In this document: one piece after another, positions 1 through 11,205 of the stretch | Layout: each line of letters opens with the position of its first letter | Position numbering within the stretch: position 1 is the stretch's first letter | NCBI RefSeq assembly: GCF_050947875.1 | Contig: NC_134572.1 | Span: 117,776,709 to 117,840,708, forward strand | Direction of reading: 5' to 3' | DNA length: 64,000 bases | From: Dermacentor variabilis | Lineage: Eukaryota; Arthropoda; Arachnida; Ixodida; Ixodidae | Made by a program: the position numbers and the translations under genes | Notes under the pieces: generated by a model | Databases searched by the model: none | Told to the model about the DNA's origin: nothing | Seen by the model: the letters and a program-made list of their open reading frames with translations, nothing else

Positions 1-465
1 GACGCTACCAGATATTTGCCGCCGCCGCCGCCGCTCACGTTTGTTTTGAGATTTTCGTTTTAAGCGTCATTACCGTGCAGCCGTGGATGCGCGAAGGTGA
101 GCTTTCTTGTTTTTTTTTTTTTTTTTTCTTGCACGGCTGGCGCAGCCACTGCCGCGGAAGCCAGAGCCACTTGGTGGTGATGCAAGGAAGCCAGCGGCGG
201 TGACGCTTGCCTCCTGCGCTGTGATTGGTTGGCCTCTTCGGCGATAGAACAGCCAGGCAGCTGCCACGGTTACCAAAACCAGGCGATTTTCGCAAACAAA
301 AGCTTCGCTTTTGAAACAAAGCTTGCGTTTACCATTTTACTTATGCATTGCTTCAAAAACGTTTGTCGTTGTTTCACAACTGATAATTTGCGATAATCTG
401 TTTAGCAAGCTAACAGTAACACGACTGTAATGGTCAGTTGTCGCCAAATATGCGGTTAGTTTCTA
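1..465. other. Unclassified sequence, no gene seen
   Basis: Contains a short GCC run (about 18-34) and a T run (about 110-127). Open frames here are short and have no recognisable protein similarity. The part after about 390 is AT-rich and may belong to the repeat whose end is at 562. Confidence 0.5.
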
Positions 466-479
466 TATTCAAAAATGCT

Positions 480-562
480 GAATAGTTCATTTTCCAAATA
501 CTAACAGCCATTGCGCAGTGTTCGATTCGTATTCGAAACTTCGAATATTCGCCTGCCCTGTA
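480..562. mobile_element. End fragment of a hAT-like miniature element
   Basis: The segment is rich in TTCGAAT/ATTCGAA motifs and ends CGCCTGCCCTGTA. Read in reverse complement this resembles the ends of the better preserved element at 57180-57846 (TACAGGTGCGTGAAT). The other end of this copy was not found. Confidence 0.4.
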
Positions 563-689
563 GTAGCGACATTCTTTTATTTTGCCGTCCGAGACGGCGA
601 GAGAGGCAACAGCTCCGAGATAGCCTGCTTGTTCCGATGGTGACGCGTAATGGTGGCGTCACCATGAAGACGTCCCCTTGGCGGCAAGC

Positions 690-915
690 CCCGCTGTCAA
701 ATCCCGGCCGCGGCTGCATATCGATGGGGGCGAAAAGCAAGAATGCCACCCCCCCCTTGTCCTGTACGTTGCGTGGGGTAGCGTTCCTGTATATATACAG
801 GAACACTAGCATGGGGCACGTTAATGATCCCCTGGCGGTCAAAATTAATCCGGAGTCCCCCACTTGGCATGCCTCATAATCAAATCGTGGTTTTGGCGCG
901 TAAAACAGCAGAATT
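690..915 (+). mobile_element. 5'-truncated tRNA-derived tick SINE (Ruka-like)
   Basis: The piece starts at a B-box remnant (CAAATCCCGGCC) and then follows the SINE body also seen at 5902-6122 and 47460-47631: CGATGGGGGCGAAA, GCACGTTAA, GGTCAAAATTAATCCGGAG, CCTCATAATCA and GTGGTTTTGGC. About 55 bases between 748 and 803 are not in the other copies and include a perfect palindrome. No target duplication was identified. Confidence 0.75.
783..804. repeat. Perfect 22-bp palindrome
   Basis: GTTCCTGTATA is followed directly by its exact reverse complement with no spacer. It lies in the extra segment of the SINE fragment. Confidence 0.9.
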
Positions 916-2855
916 CAATTATTGCCAAGGGGATATTGTAACTGTACACGTAAAAAAGAAAAAGGAACGTCAGGTAAAAAGAGCATGATCGGTAGCGGTT
1001 CAAAGAAGAAAGCCGCCGTTGAATATCGCCAACTGTGAGAAGCGTCAGACTACGATGGGGACGTCACCGTGAGAACAAGCAGGCTTCATTATATCTGGGA
1101 GCTGTTGCCTCGCTTGCCGTTTCCGGTGGCAAGATAAAAGAATGTCGTTGGAGAGACTAGACTGATACTTGGTAAGAATTTAATAGAGCTAGCCGCAAAT
1201 CTAATTGTGGCCGCGTGTACTGTACATGCAAGCGCAAAATTGTATAAAAAGCAGTAGTTTCTGTAGTCGGCCGACAAGAAATAAAGGGAAGCTGTTTTTA
1301 TTTATTGCTTATGAAGTGAACGCATTGCAGCAAGAAATGACTCGAGGGCGTCTGAAAATGGGTCATCGATGGAGTCTTGCGCCCGATGAACTTCTTGAAA
1401 AGCCGAGAAGGTATTGAGAAAGCATGAAATTATTGGGTGTTTCACGATCTATGCCGCAGTAGCGGACATTTCTCTAAAGTTATAAACATGGCTGGCAGTA
1501 CATGGCACGACACGAGTTGTAGCATGCAAATGTGAACACTCGTCCTCTTTGTGTAAATAACGCTGCAGTGAAATAGCGAAAATTGTGCCGTTAACGATGT
1601 GGGCCTCAAAAAAAGAAAACGTCCGGCGATTAAGATACTCCCTAATGCCAAATCTGGGCGCATCTTTACACGTGTTTTCATTTCGCGATATATTGACGTA
1701 AATAATTTGAGACCGAAATCACTGCACCGACTGGCAGTGGGCCGGTGCCGTCAGCGCCTTTTGTAGAGGGAGGGCCAGTACGGGTACGCTGGCAAGATGA
1801 GCGACATCGAAGCCAGCTGTGGACGAAGACGACGGCGAACGCGCGAGCAGTGGCGCGCGCACGTACGCGCGGTTACACCGACGCCGACGCTTTTTTATCC
1901 CCCACTGTGGGTATGTGCCACGGCCACTCAGGACAACAACAACAACAACAACAACGACGACGCTCGACCCAGGAACGGTCGCCTAAAAGAGCTGCGCTCT
2001 AAAATGACTGAAGTGACGTCTACAGCACTTTTCGACGCAGTTGCTTATTCGCCCCGACGCAAAACGAGCGTTCGTTGTTATAACAGAAAAATAAAAGTAA
2101 ATACAATCAGCTAAACTCAAAACAACTACGTACGCCTTTCTATGCGTGATACCGCTTTCGACGCTCGACAGAACAATGCCCACTTCTCGGTAGCGTCTTT
2201 TGGAACGCTGCATTCAGGCACTTGCCAAAAAAGATGAAGGACTGACAAAGACCGCTTCAATTTCTTTTTTTTTTTCGGTGGGGGGAGAAACTGGCGAGAA
2301 AAGCTGACGAAGGTGCTGTTTGCAGACAGCAGCGTGATTTTTTTTTTTAGTAATAAGTGTTTTACCTATCGAAGAGTTGTTATTCACCTACCTCTGTAGA
2401 GCTTGTCCCTTCGTATTCCTTCCACGGCCGATTGCCGGGCGACATTCTCCCTTCGCTAAGGAGAACACGGGTGGCTGCGACTCGTTGGGGTATAGCTTGC
2501 GTGGCACCCTCGCGCACCCACACTTAGAACGGCCTCTCTCACGTTTCACAAAAACAGTAGCACAACCACGCAGTGACCGCAAAACAGCGTGCACGCATCA
2601 CGCGCCGTGGTGGTACAACAAGCACGACGTGCCACGATCAGAAAAAGACGCGTTCCCAAGCCGGCGGCTCGTCGCCTACTGCCGCGCGCGCACTACGAAA
2701 AGTAACGGCCGTGACGTCACGCGGCAACTTCTTGTTTTATTTCGTCCAGCAAAGCTGGTGGCCACAGACAATGCCACTAATGCAGCGATTACGCATGGTG
2801 CCCCCCGCACTGTGCTTCCGCCATTCGTAAAAGCAAGCCCCCTTTAAGATTCTTC
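916..2855. other. Unclassified sequence, no gene seen
   Basis: Holds an ACA microsatellite (about 1931-1956), T runs near 2265 and 2340, and GC-rich patches at 1745-2000 and 2400-2830. The longest frame (2377-2847, plus) has no recognisable domain and looks like chance coding in GC-rich DNA. Confidence 0.5.
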
Positions 2856-5436
2856 AGGAAATGGTGATGATGATTAGACCTCTATTCGCGCGAGGGCATC
2901 TATAGGGCCAAAGAGCGCCAGGAGGTGTCCCGCGATTCTGCAGAATTTTAGGTTTAAAGTAGTGATTTAAAAGCTGCATAGAGGCACACGCGTAAAATAG
3001 ATCTATATATTTTAGTGCACCGATTCTAAAATAATCACAAAAAATAAATACAGGGCCTCAAATGCATTGTCTACAGCCGCAAATGCGAAAGAATTATGAG
3101 TCGTCCAAATCCCTCACTGCACGATCCTTGTCTATGCAAGAAGTGCGAGGACATACTTTTATGCATCACATTGTTCCTCACCTGTGAGGTAGAACCTGAC
3201 CGTTCGTACAGAAGGACACAATTTCTAAAGAAAAATTAACTTCCGCAAGATAATTAAGCACTCTCTTAAAGTTTAAATGTGGATCCTCTGATAAGAATAA
3301 CGAGGAACGGCTGGGAGGGGAGGGTGTATATGGTGCGAGTAAACTTTCCTAAAATAAGCCACTCGCTCTCGGTGAAGTCCAAGACATTCAGTGATGACAT
3401 GCCGAACGATTAGGGTCTCTCCGCAGTGTGGACACGTCGACGGATCAGTTGCAGTCAAGGGGTAGTAGTTATGTGTTCCATAAGTGGGTTCTTTTCTTAA
3501 CCGTGCCAGGGTGACTTCGGTAAGTTAATTGAACTCTAGTGGGAAAGATTTGGTTAATTGCGGCTTCAGCAGACGCAGCTTGTTTTCAACTTCCTTGTTA
3601 CATTCAGCTTGCCGGCGCTTACGTAGCTCCTAACGTATAACTGGCTTCATATGTACACCAGGTATTCAGCTCACATCAATTGTGTCCCGATGAACAGCTT
3701 CCCTAACATTTTTGTCTGCCATTTCATTGCCTGCGATCCCAGAGTGGTCTGGCACCCAGCACACAACAAGAGCAAGGTTCAGTTGATATGTTGCATGAAT
3801 GTTTCTTTTTTTTTAAGAGAGCGTGTTCAAAACAGGTATTTCAGCTAGGCTTGCCTCAAGACAGGGCCGTGACAACGCTTAAATAATCAGTGTATACTAT
3901 GGACTTTTGTATCTTGTATTGCACAATGTGCACAACAGTGATCAGAATACCGTAATCTTCAGCTGTAAGATGTTTCTACGGTTATGCAAGGTTTTAGAGT
4001 TGAAGAGGTTTGGGCCATGGGCTGCACATGATGCAGAAGTTGCACACTTTGAAGCATCAGTGAAAAATTCCACAACTCTATACTTGTCTTCAAGGAAAAT
4101 GTTGCTGGATTAGTGCAGTTCGGCAATTTTTCTTTTTAAGCTCTTTAGAGGACAAGACGCGAGCGACTGGACGTTGCCCTCAAGACAAGATGAGTTCAGC
4201 GTGGTCACTTTCCTGCAGATCTGTGAAAACTATTCCAAAATTTTTTGAAACAGATTTTACAAGCAAACGGGAAGGGCGGGGCGTGTGAAGGCCGGTTTAA
4301 ATACAACTCATTTGTGGACAGGTCATTTATAAGTGATTTGCACGAATGTTGTTTTAGGGACGTGGTTTTTATTGCATAAGTGACTCCAAGATATGTTCGC
4401 TGATAATCCAGTGCCAATAATCCGACTCTGCATGAAGAATTTGGACAGGGCTGGTACGAAAGGCACCAAGTTCTAGGAAAATACTTAAGTGGTAGACAGG
4501 TTCAAGTGGCTTAATTAAGTGTTGTCTTTGAAGCTGACTGGTAAACAATACATTCATAGTCAATGCGTGACAACACAAAGCTTTTAAGATAGGAGACAAT
4601 ACCAATCTGTTCCCCACGATTGGTGAGATAAAATCTTTAAAAGGTTCATAGTCTTAAGACATTTTAGCTTGAACGGTTTTATATGCTGGATGAAGGTTAG
4701 CTTAGCATCGAAAATTAGACCCAAAATGTTTGTTCTATCGTAATGAACAGGCTTTTCCCATTCAACGTAATGCAAGAGTCAGGACACACCGCTCTTCACC
4801 TGGAAAACAGCACGCGAGTGGTCTTGTCTGCGTTGAATCAAAACCTGTTATCGTCTGCCCATATGGCTAGTCGAATAACACTGAAGTGTATCTGGCGTTC
4901 ACACACAGACAAGCTGCAAGATTCGAAGGTGACCTGAATGCCGTCCACATAGACAGAATAAGATACCATAGGTGTGATAACGAAACAAATAGGGATAACT
5001 TTAGTAATTAAAAGTATGCAGCTGAGTCCTCCACCTTGTGGCACACCGTTTTCGTGAAAAGTGCGCTATAACATATTGCCCATTCTTACGCGAAACTTCC
5101 TTTCCGACAGGTAATTTCGCAAAATGTTCAGCATACTGCCACAAATTCCATACGACGACATGTCTTACAGGGCACCGTATCGCCAGGCAGTGACACATAC
5201 CTTCTCAAGGCCAAAGAATACGGACAGCTACTATTGGCTGTGTACAAATGCATCACGTATATATGGCTCGAGGAGGACTAGATTAGCGATTGTAGACCTC
5301 GCTCTTCGGAGGCCAGATTGGTAGGGGCAAATATACCGTTATATTCCAAAAAGTATGTACCTAAGGTGACGGTTAATCATTTTTTTTTTCAAAGACCTGA
5401 AGCAAACAGCTAGTGAGGGCAATAGGTCTGTAACTG

Positions 5437-6635
5437 TTAGAGGGCCCCTGACCAGGCCCCATATCAAATTTTGGTTATACGCTAGAAGCTGTAACGTGTC
5501 CTCTAGGAAGCGTTCTGCCGCAAAAAAAAAACATTCAAATCGGCTCATTAATAGCCGAGATAGAAATACTTCAGTGCCGTGAACTTATGTTTACAGGAGG
5601 CGAGCTCCACTGCATAGCGAGACGCTCTCTCCACTCGCCCCGTCCAGCCTCCGCCAGCGAAATTCCTTCCCTGCGTTTTCCCATGGCGGACCTCGAGGAT
5701 ACCGTGACACATGCGTCACGGGCCCCGCCTTCGTTTTTTTTTTTTTCTTTTTCTTCGCTTTCTTTTTTTTTTTCGGCGCTGCGCACTTCTGCTGGCGGCG
5801 TTGCTCGCGAGCTGTTATTGTTTCTCACAGCGCACGATTATGCGTGCTGTGCACAAGGACGCACGACTAGTGGCATAATTCAGTGCTTACACGAATACTG
5901 ATGTACCTGCCGTGGTTGCTCAGTGGTCATGGTGTTAGGCTGCTGAGCACGAGGTCTCGGGATCGAATCCCGGCCACGGCGGCCGCATATCGATGGGGGC
6001 GAAATGCGAAAACACTCGTGTACTTAGAATTAGGTGCACGTTAAAGACACCCAGGGGGTCAAAATTTCCGGAGTCCTCCACTACGGCGTGCCTTATAATT
6101 AGACAGTGGTTTTGGCACGTGAACGAATACTGAGGCAGACACAAGCGCATCGCAGAGCTTGATTACGCGCTGGAACACGGTAGAAATAGGCATAGTTTCG
6201 GTACCTGCGCACGTGACTGCAGGACCATGGGAACAAGCAGACGAAGCGGAAGTACATCTCCCTTGCTTCGGTGCGAAGTAAAATTTTAAAAACACGCGGA
6301 CATTCCGTTTGTGTTTCATTATTTCTCTAAACTTCGTCAATTCGAGCAAAAGATCCTACAGATAACACGTCTTCAATAATTCTCGAAGTCATGTGTCGCC
6401 ACGAGCGACGTCACACTGCGGACACCAGTACGTAGGCGCAGGTACACGAGTACGTCACCGTCCGGCTTCGAGCGCGGTCGCCGCGAGGGAAAGGGAAAAC
6501 GGCGTTCGGATTGAAATTTCAGACCTTTCCGCGGCACGTAGCGATGTAATTCTTCGTAAACACCATCGTTAGCGCGTATTGTACGCTCTGCTCTTGTCAG
6601 CTCAATTTGGCCAGACCTGGTGAGGGGCCCTTTAA
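5437..6635 (+). mobile_element. Non-autonomous DNA transposon with TTAA target site (piggyBac-type)
   Basis: Element body 5441-6631 with inverted termini AGGGCCCCTGACCAGG and its complement at the right end (CCTGGTGAGGGGCCCT). It is flanked by TTAG (5437-5440, probably mutated TTAA) and TTAA (6632-6635). Removing the body plus one TTAA rejoins the surrounding LINE in frame. It has no transposase. A second, inverted copy is at 10282-11201. TTAA duplication is diagnostic of the piggyBac superfamily, but the AGGG terminus is not the usual CCY start, so the superfamily call is inference. Confidence 0.8.
5902..6122 (+). mobile_element. tRNA-derived tick SINE (Ruka-like), near full length
   Basis: The head has a Pol III A-box-like region (TGGTTGCTCAGTGG) and a B box (GGGATCGAATCCC), followed by the shared SINE body and a GTGGTTTTGGCACGTG tail. 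It is flanked by an 11-bp target duplication ACGAATACTGA (5891-5901 and 6123-6133). It lies inside the TTAA element. The sister TTAA copy at about 10.78 kb lacks it, giving an empty site. Confidence 0.92.
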
Positions 6636-6885
6636 CTACGGAAGGGTCTTAGCCGTGTTTCAGTATTGGTAGGAATTTATTGTCTCTTTCCAAGCTGAAG
6701 GTTTATGCCAAGTTGTAAAGTCATAAGAGGCAATTTAGGGTTTTATGAGACAGATTCTTATTTCATATGTTATCGTGCCTGAACCTGGAGCCGAGTCACC
6801 GCAAGAGCCTACGGCAAGCTTGAGTTCCTGGAATACTGATGGTTGGTTGTATCCCCCTGATTAAGACTTGTTTGGACACAGGTAA

Positions 6886-7260
6886 ACAAGGTGTTTCAGC
6901 TAACACTTTCAAAAATGTTTAAAAATTGTCCGTGGCAGATAGCACATTTCCCGTCCATGAGCTGGTCTACTCAAAGAGGCGGCCATTACTTGAACAAGAA
7001 ATTGAAATGCATAATAGACTAATTAACAACTCACAAATGAAGAGTTGAACTAATCACATTATGGCACATATTGCAATTTACAAATTCTAGCGGGTAACAC
7101 TGCAAGGCATATCCATTTGAAAAGAATTGTGTAGGTGGCACCATTTACCAGATATGCGCCACCAAACTTGCTGTAGAAATGCGCTGTCGTTCTACTTACT
7201 TTCTCATCAAAACGTTCTATGCATTGAAGCGCAAAGGCAACTGGAACGCCAATGCATTCT
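6886..7260 (+). repeat. Interspersed repeat beginning AAGGTGTTTCAGCTAACAC
   Basis: Starts at the 5' break of the LINE and runs to about TTCTCATCAAAACG and beyond. It shares internal blocks (GGCACATATTGCAATTTACAAA-type) with the repeat at 13930-14181 (opposite strand) and more weakly with 9760-10276. It has no coding capacity and the family name is unknown. Confidence 0.55.
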
Positions 7261-8324
7261 TCCGCAAGGTTCGGGAATTAATATCTCCAGGTTAGTGTTG
7301 TCCTGAGCCATGTGGTTTTGTGTTACGCGTCGTATGTTGGTGGCCACGTGATCTACCTATGCGAGGGCTAGCCGAAAACGGTGGCAGTTTGATGCGCACC
7401 GTGTTCCTGCGCGCCCAATGTTTGAGGTCACGTGATCGAGCCCGCAATGCCCCAGTACCGGTCCAAGTAGGACCGGCCATTTAGACCGCCACTGGGACAC
7501 TGCGGTCTCGATCACGGCACTCGCCGGTCCTACTTTATACGACCGGCACTGACCGCCTCCACTAGGCCGTGGCTGCCCAGGTGGCCGAGCACGTACGCGG
7601 CCCTGATGCTGTATCTTGGAGGTCACCGGCTAAGGGTGCCAGGGCGAAGAGTGAGCCGAAATGGCCGTTGGCTTCATGCGCGCGCAATGTTGGAGGTCGC
7701 CTAGTGAGAGTTTTGGAGACGCCGCAGAGCTGAAATGGGGAAGCGAGTTGCGGCGCAAGAACGTTCGCCTCGGGACCAGCGCGCGCAATTTCCGCAGCCG
7801 GAGCTCACCAGCGTTGTGGCACCGAATGTTTGCTGCATATTATTTTTACGTCCCACAAAACTACTAACCTTGCTTCGTGCAATTGTGTAGTAATTTACTA
7901 TAGCTATCAATGCTTCGCTTTTCAGGTGAGGCTGCGACTTGTTTCCCTTTCGCTCGCGCTATGGGTGACAATTCCTCTTGTTGATCGCCAAAGTCGCAAA
8001 AATCAGCCCGAGAGGGAGAGCTGCGAGGAAAGGCGCGTGCGGCGTGGAGACCAGGAGAGGAGGAATGTCGCTACCTTAATTTTAATCAGCGGTTTATCGT
8101 CACCCCACTTGGTACGCCTGGCACTTACCCGAGTGCATGTCCGGTTAAATGAATGCGCTTATCAACTTCGCCGCTGTAGAAAAGCATCCCGCGCAGTGCT
8201 GCATGCCTATTGTGCTGTGCATGCTCTTGAACTTGCAGTATTTGCCGCGCACGCCGGAGTATGCCGCTCGCGCGCTTTGCACAGCAATGAACCGCACTTG
8301 CACGTTTAACTCGACAAACGTTAG
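7261..8324. other. Unclassified GC-rich sequence, no gene seen
   Basis: Frames up to 159 codons (7830-8309) lack recognisable domains. A short hairpin with 7-bp arms (CCGGTCC...GGACCGG, 7458-7476) sits in a region rich in CCGGTCCTAC-like words. Confidence 0.45.
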
Positions 8325-9352
8325 TTAAAGGGACACTAAAGGTTACCAGAAACTCAAGTTAAAGTGGTAGAGCAATGTTCTAGAACGTCTAAAGCGTCAA
8401 TATAATCGCGAACAGGGCTTTAGTAACCGAGAAATTGAGGTAAATGCATGACACGATTTGAGACTCCCCCGGCGACATTCCGGTACTAGCCCGATGACGA
8501 AAGCACTCCTCATAATTTGTGTTACTAATACTCAACTACTCGTATTAAAAATATCATTTCATTCGATTATAAGACGGGAAAAAAATGCTACTTGTCTACG
8601 TCTATTCGATTCTAAGAAAAAATAACATTTTGACGTTACCCTTCAGTAATATGGGTGGTCGAAAGGTTTCGTTTTCGCTCGACTCTGCGCGCTCGACTCT
8701 GCGCCGCTCACGCTTTGGAGTTTCAGTAGTTTCGTTATCGCGTCGTGCTGTGAGGGTTCTGCTGGCTCGCGAAGCTTTCATTTGGAAGAAGCAGCGAGAA
8801 TGCCACGTCCATGTGATGTCGTGGGAAGCCCTCGTTGCTTTCCCGCTCCGGAGAGCCGGTGTCGAGGCCGCCGTCGTAGTACGCAACGACGCCGGGAGCG
8901 CTCGCCTGTGCTAAAATCGCTGAAGTTGAGCCCACCATCGCGAGCCAATCTGTCGTTGACAGGGACCATTGCGACGAGCGTCGAAGTTTGCGTCATAGAA
9001 TGAAGTACCAGCTTATGGTCGCGTGTTTCTCCTTCCGCTAGCCACCATACTCTGCTCTGCTGTCGGCTCTGTTTCTGGCCGCGCGTTTGCATTTTGCGCA
9101 GAAAAGCCGTAGCGCCGTCTGCAGACGCCGTTCTACTCACCGATGGCGCAACGTCACTATGAGACCATGATGTCAGTACTCCTCGATCGGAGGGCGGGCG
9201 ATTTGAACTGCGCTAGAGGAACGCGGACGCTTCAGATCGCATTTTCTCTTAAAATAAGTCTCTCCTTGGCACGAAACAAGCGTTTCAAGGCTTCTGGGAT
9301 GGTATTTCAACAGTCCACGTTGACTTAATAGTAACCTTTAGTGTCCCTTTAA
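8325..9352. mobile_element. TTAA-flanked non-autonomous DNA transposon, AGGGACACTAAAGG termini
   Basis: Body 8329-9348, with near-perfect inverted termini of at least 18 bp (AGGGACACTAAAGGTTAC) and TTAA on both sides (8325-8328 and 9349-9352). The length is about 1.02 kb and it has no transposase. A shorter element with similar ends lies at 38039-38543. Confidence 0.88.
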
Positions 9353-10276
9353 CACAGCGCACGTAAGGATCAGAAACTCAATAACGCGCGGAGCATGCAC
9401 ATTGAGTACAACGCCACTTCACTTCTTCGCGTACGCAATACGAATTTTACGTTTGCTTGCAAACGCTATCCTAAATCTGTCTGTTGCCCCCAACAACAGC
9501 TTCAAAATATACCGCTCGCCGAAGCTGGCTTCGCCGCAGTAAGACCCTGTGTGGGGAGAAGCCGGCCTCTCGCAAACGTTTGCTTAGCAGCGCCAGGCGT
9601 CGTTAAAACTGAAATGACATCAACTGGGAATAAAAACAAGATGGCTTTTAATTTTGATACCGGTGCTCCACTGGAAACGTTCAGAAGCGGGGCTGAAATA
9701 TACTTATTGAGCCGTATCTCTCGACGAGTCAGACATTACTTACACTGGAAATCAAAATGCGTGATTGACTAACAAAATTTCAATAATCAACTTTTTAAGT
9801 TATATTACTTCAGCGCTCTTATTGCAATATGAGAATTGTAGCCAGTGATTTCACAAGGCAAATTCACTTAGAAAGAATTTTGAAACTATACTCCATCTCA
9901 CAAGTCGTTTGCAGCACTACCGAAGGTACGACGTGTGCGCAGGTAATATCCTTGCGCAGAGCAACATAGTTCCGGGGCATAACCGTCTGATTATTGACAG
10001 GACTAGAGATTATTTTTCCTTAGTACATGATACGTTGCAGCGATGCGCGACACGTTTGCGCATGCACGTAGTATACGGCGAATCACTGTGGCGGTGAGCA
10101 GACGACGCGGCGTGGATGAACACATCTCACGGGGTATTCGGCCTTCCTATTAGCTACGGTCCATATATTGGCTATAAGGAGACCTGCAGCTTCCTCGGTG
10201 CTGCAAACGACCAGTTTTGAGGTAACCGCTGCCAAATTGCGGTAAAAGTGCCCGGTTGTTCCACTTACTTTTTTAA
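9353..10276. repeat. Degraded interspersed repeat, no gene
   Basis: From about 9760 the text (TGATTGACTAACAAAATTT, TTGCAATATGAGAATTGTAGCC, GTTCCACTTACTTTTTTAAC) resembles the family at 6886-7260. The part before 9760 is unclassified. Confidence 0.4.
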
Positions 10277-10281
10277 CAAAA

Positions 10282-11201
10282 AGGGCCCCTCACCAGATGT
10301 AGTCATCTCGAGCTGACAAGCGCAATGCATACAATGCGCGCTAACGATCGTGTCGGCCAAGTATTACATCGCTACGCGCAGCGCCCTGGACTGAAATTTC
10401 AAACCGAACGCCGTATGCCCTTCTCCTTGCGGGCGCCGCGCGCACAGTCGGGAGTGTGACGTGTTTATCGCAAGTACGCCTACGTACATGACAGTGCTGT
10501 GACGTCACCCAGTGACACGTGACTTTGAGAATTATTCAAGGGACCATCAGTTACTTGTCTAATCTGTTGTTTCGATAGACGAAGTAAAGTCTAGAGAAAT
10601 AATGAAACCTAGAAACTGAATGTCTGCGTGTCTTTTACTTCGTACCGTAGCAGGAGATGTACTTCCGTTTCGTCTGCTTGTTGCCCCGTCGTGCAGTAGC
10701 GCGCGCAGACAACGGAACTATGACATTTTCTACCGTGCTTCAGCGCGCGATCATGCTCTGTGATCCGCTTGTGCCTGCCTCAGTGTTCGTGGAGCACCGA
10801 CTTATACCGCTAGCCAGGTGTTCTCGTGCGCTGCGCGAAACGAGACAAATGTGACAACTGCTCGCGCACGAGATCGTCAGCGGAAGTGCCCAGCGCAGCA
10901 AAAAGCAAAAACGAAAGGGGGGCCCGTGACGCAGGCGTCACGCAATCCTCCAGCTCCAGTATGGGAAAATGCAAGGAAGGAATTTCGCTTGCGGAGGCTA
11001 GACAGGGACCAGCGGAGAGAGTTATGTTGGCGGTGACGGTCGCCTCCTGAAACCATGGGTTCGCGGCACTGAAATATTTCTATCTCAGTTAATGAACCAA
11101 TCTGAAATATTCTTGCGGTAGAATTCTCCCTAGAGTGCACGTAACAACTTCGAATTCCGGCGTATGACCAAAATTTGCTGTGTGGCCTGGTGAGGGGCCC
11201 T
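10282..11201 (-). mobile_element. Second copy of the GGGCCC-terminus TTAA element, without SINE
   Basis: Ends AGGGCCCCTCACCAG and its complement CCTGGTGAGGGGCCCT, with TTAA at 11202-11205. On the left, TTAA occurs at 10273-10276 with five extra bases before the terminus. The sequence is the inverse of 5441-6631: for example the reverse complement of 10700-10800 matches 6124-6190 (GAGGCAGACACAAGCG versus GAGGCAGGCACAAGCG). The SINE of the first copy is absent here. Confidence 0.82.
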
Positions 11202-11205
11202 TTAA

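Larger units (their letters stand above)
2856..6886 (-). mobile_element. Degenerate non-LTR retrotransposon (Jockey/I-like LINE), 5'-truncated
   Basis: Read on the minus strand from about 6880 to 2856, the three frames together give a reverse transcriptase in order: a block resembling SAPG..G(I)TYE (about 6780), SWKE (about 6680), SYRPIALTSCL (about 5440), MPQGG.LSC (about 5040), a YVDG where YADD/YVDD is expected (about 4960), and LGLIFDAKLTFI..HI (about 4700). A C-terminal CPHCGE...H.ITEC metal-binding-like motif follows at about 3440-3380, as in LINEs with an RNase H tail. The coding sequence has many stops and frameshifts, and the catalytic second Asp is Gly, so it is dead. The body is split by the TTAA element at 5437-6635. 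The exact clade is inference. Confidence 0.8.

Noticed and set aside
2377..2847. 156-codon plus-strand frame in GC-rich sequence
   Set aside because: No recognisable domain, irregular composition and a nested antisense frame; likely chance.
10273..11205. 9-bp duplication TTAACAAAA/TTAAGAAAA, which would suggest a MULE or hAT origin
   Set aside because: The sister copy at 5437 clearly supports TTAA by frame restoration; the extra bases are more simply terminal variation.
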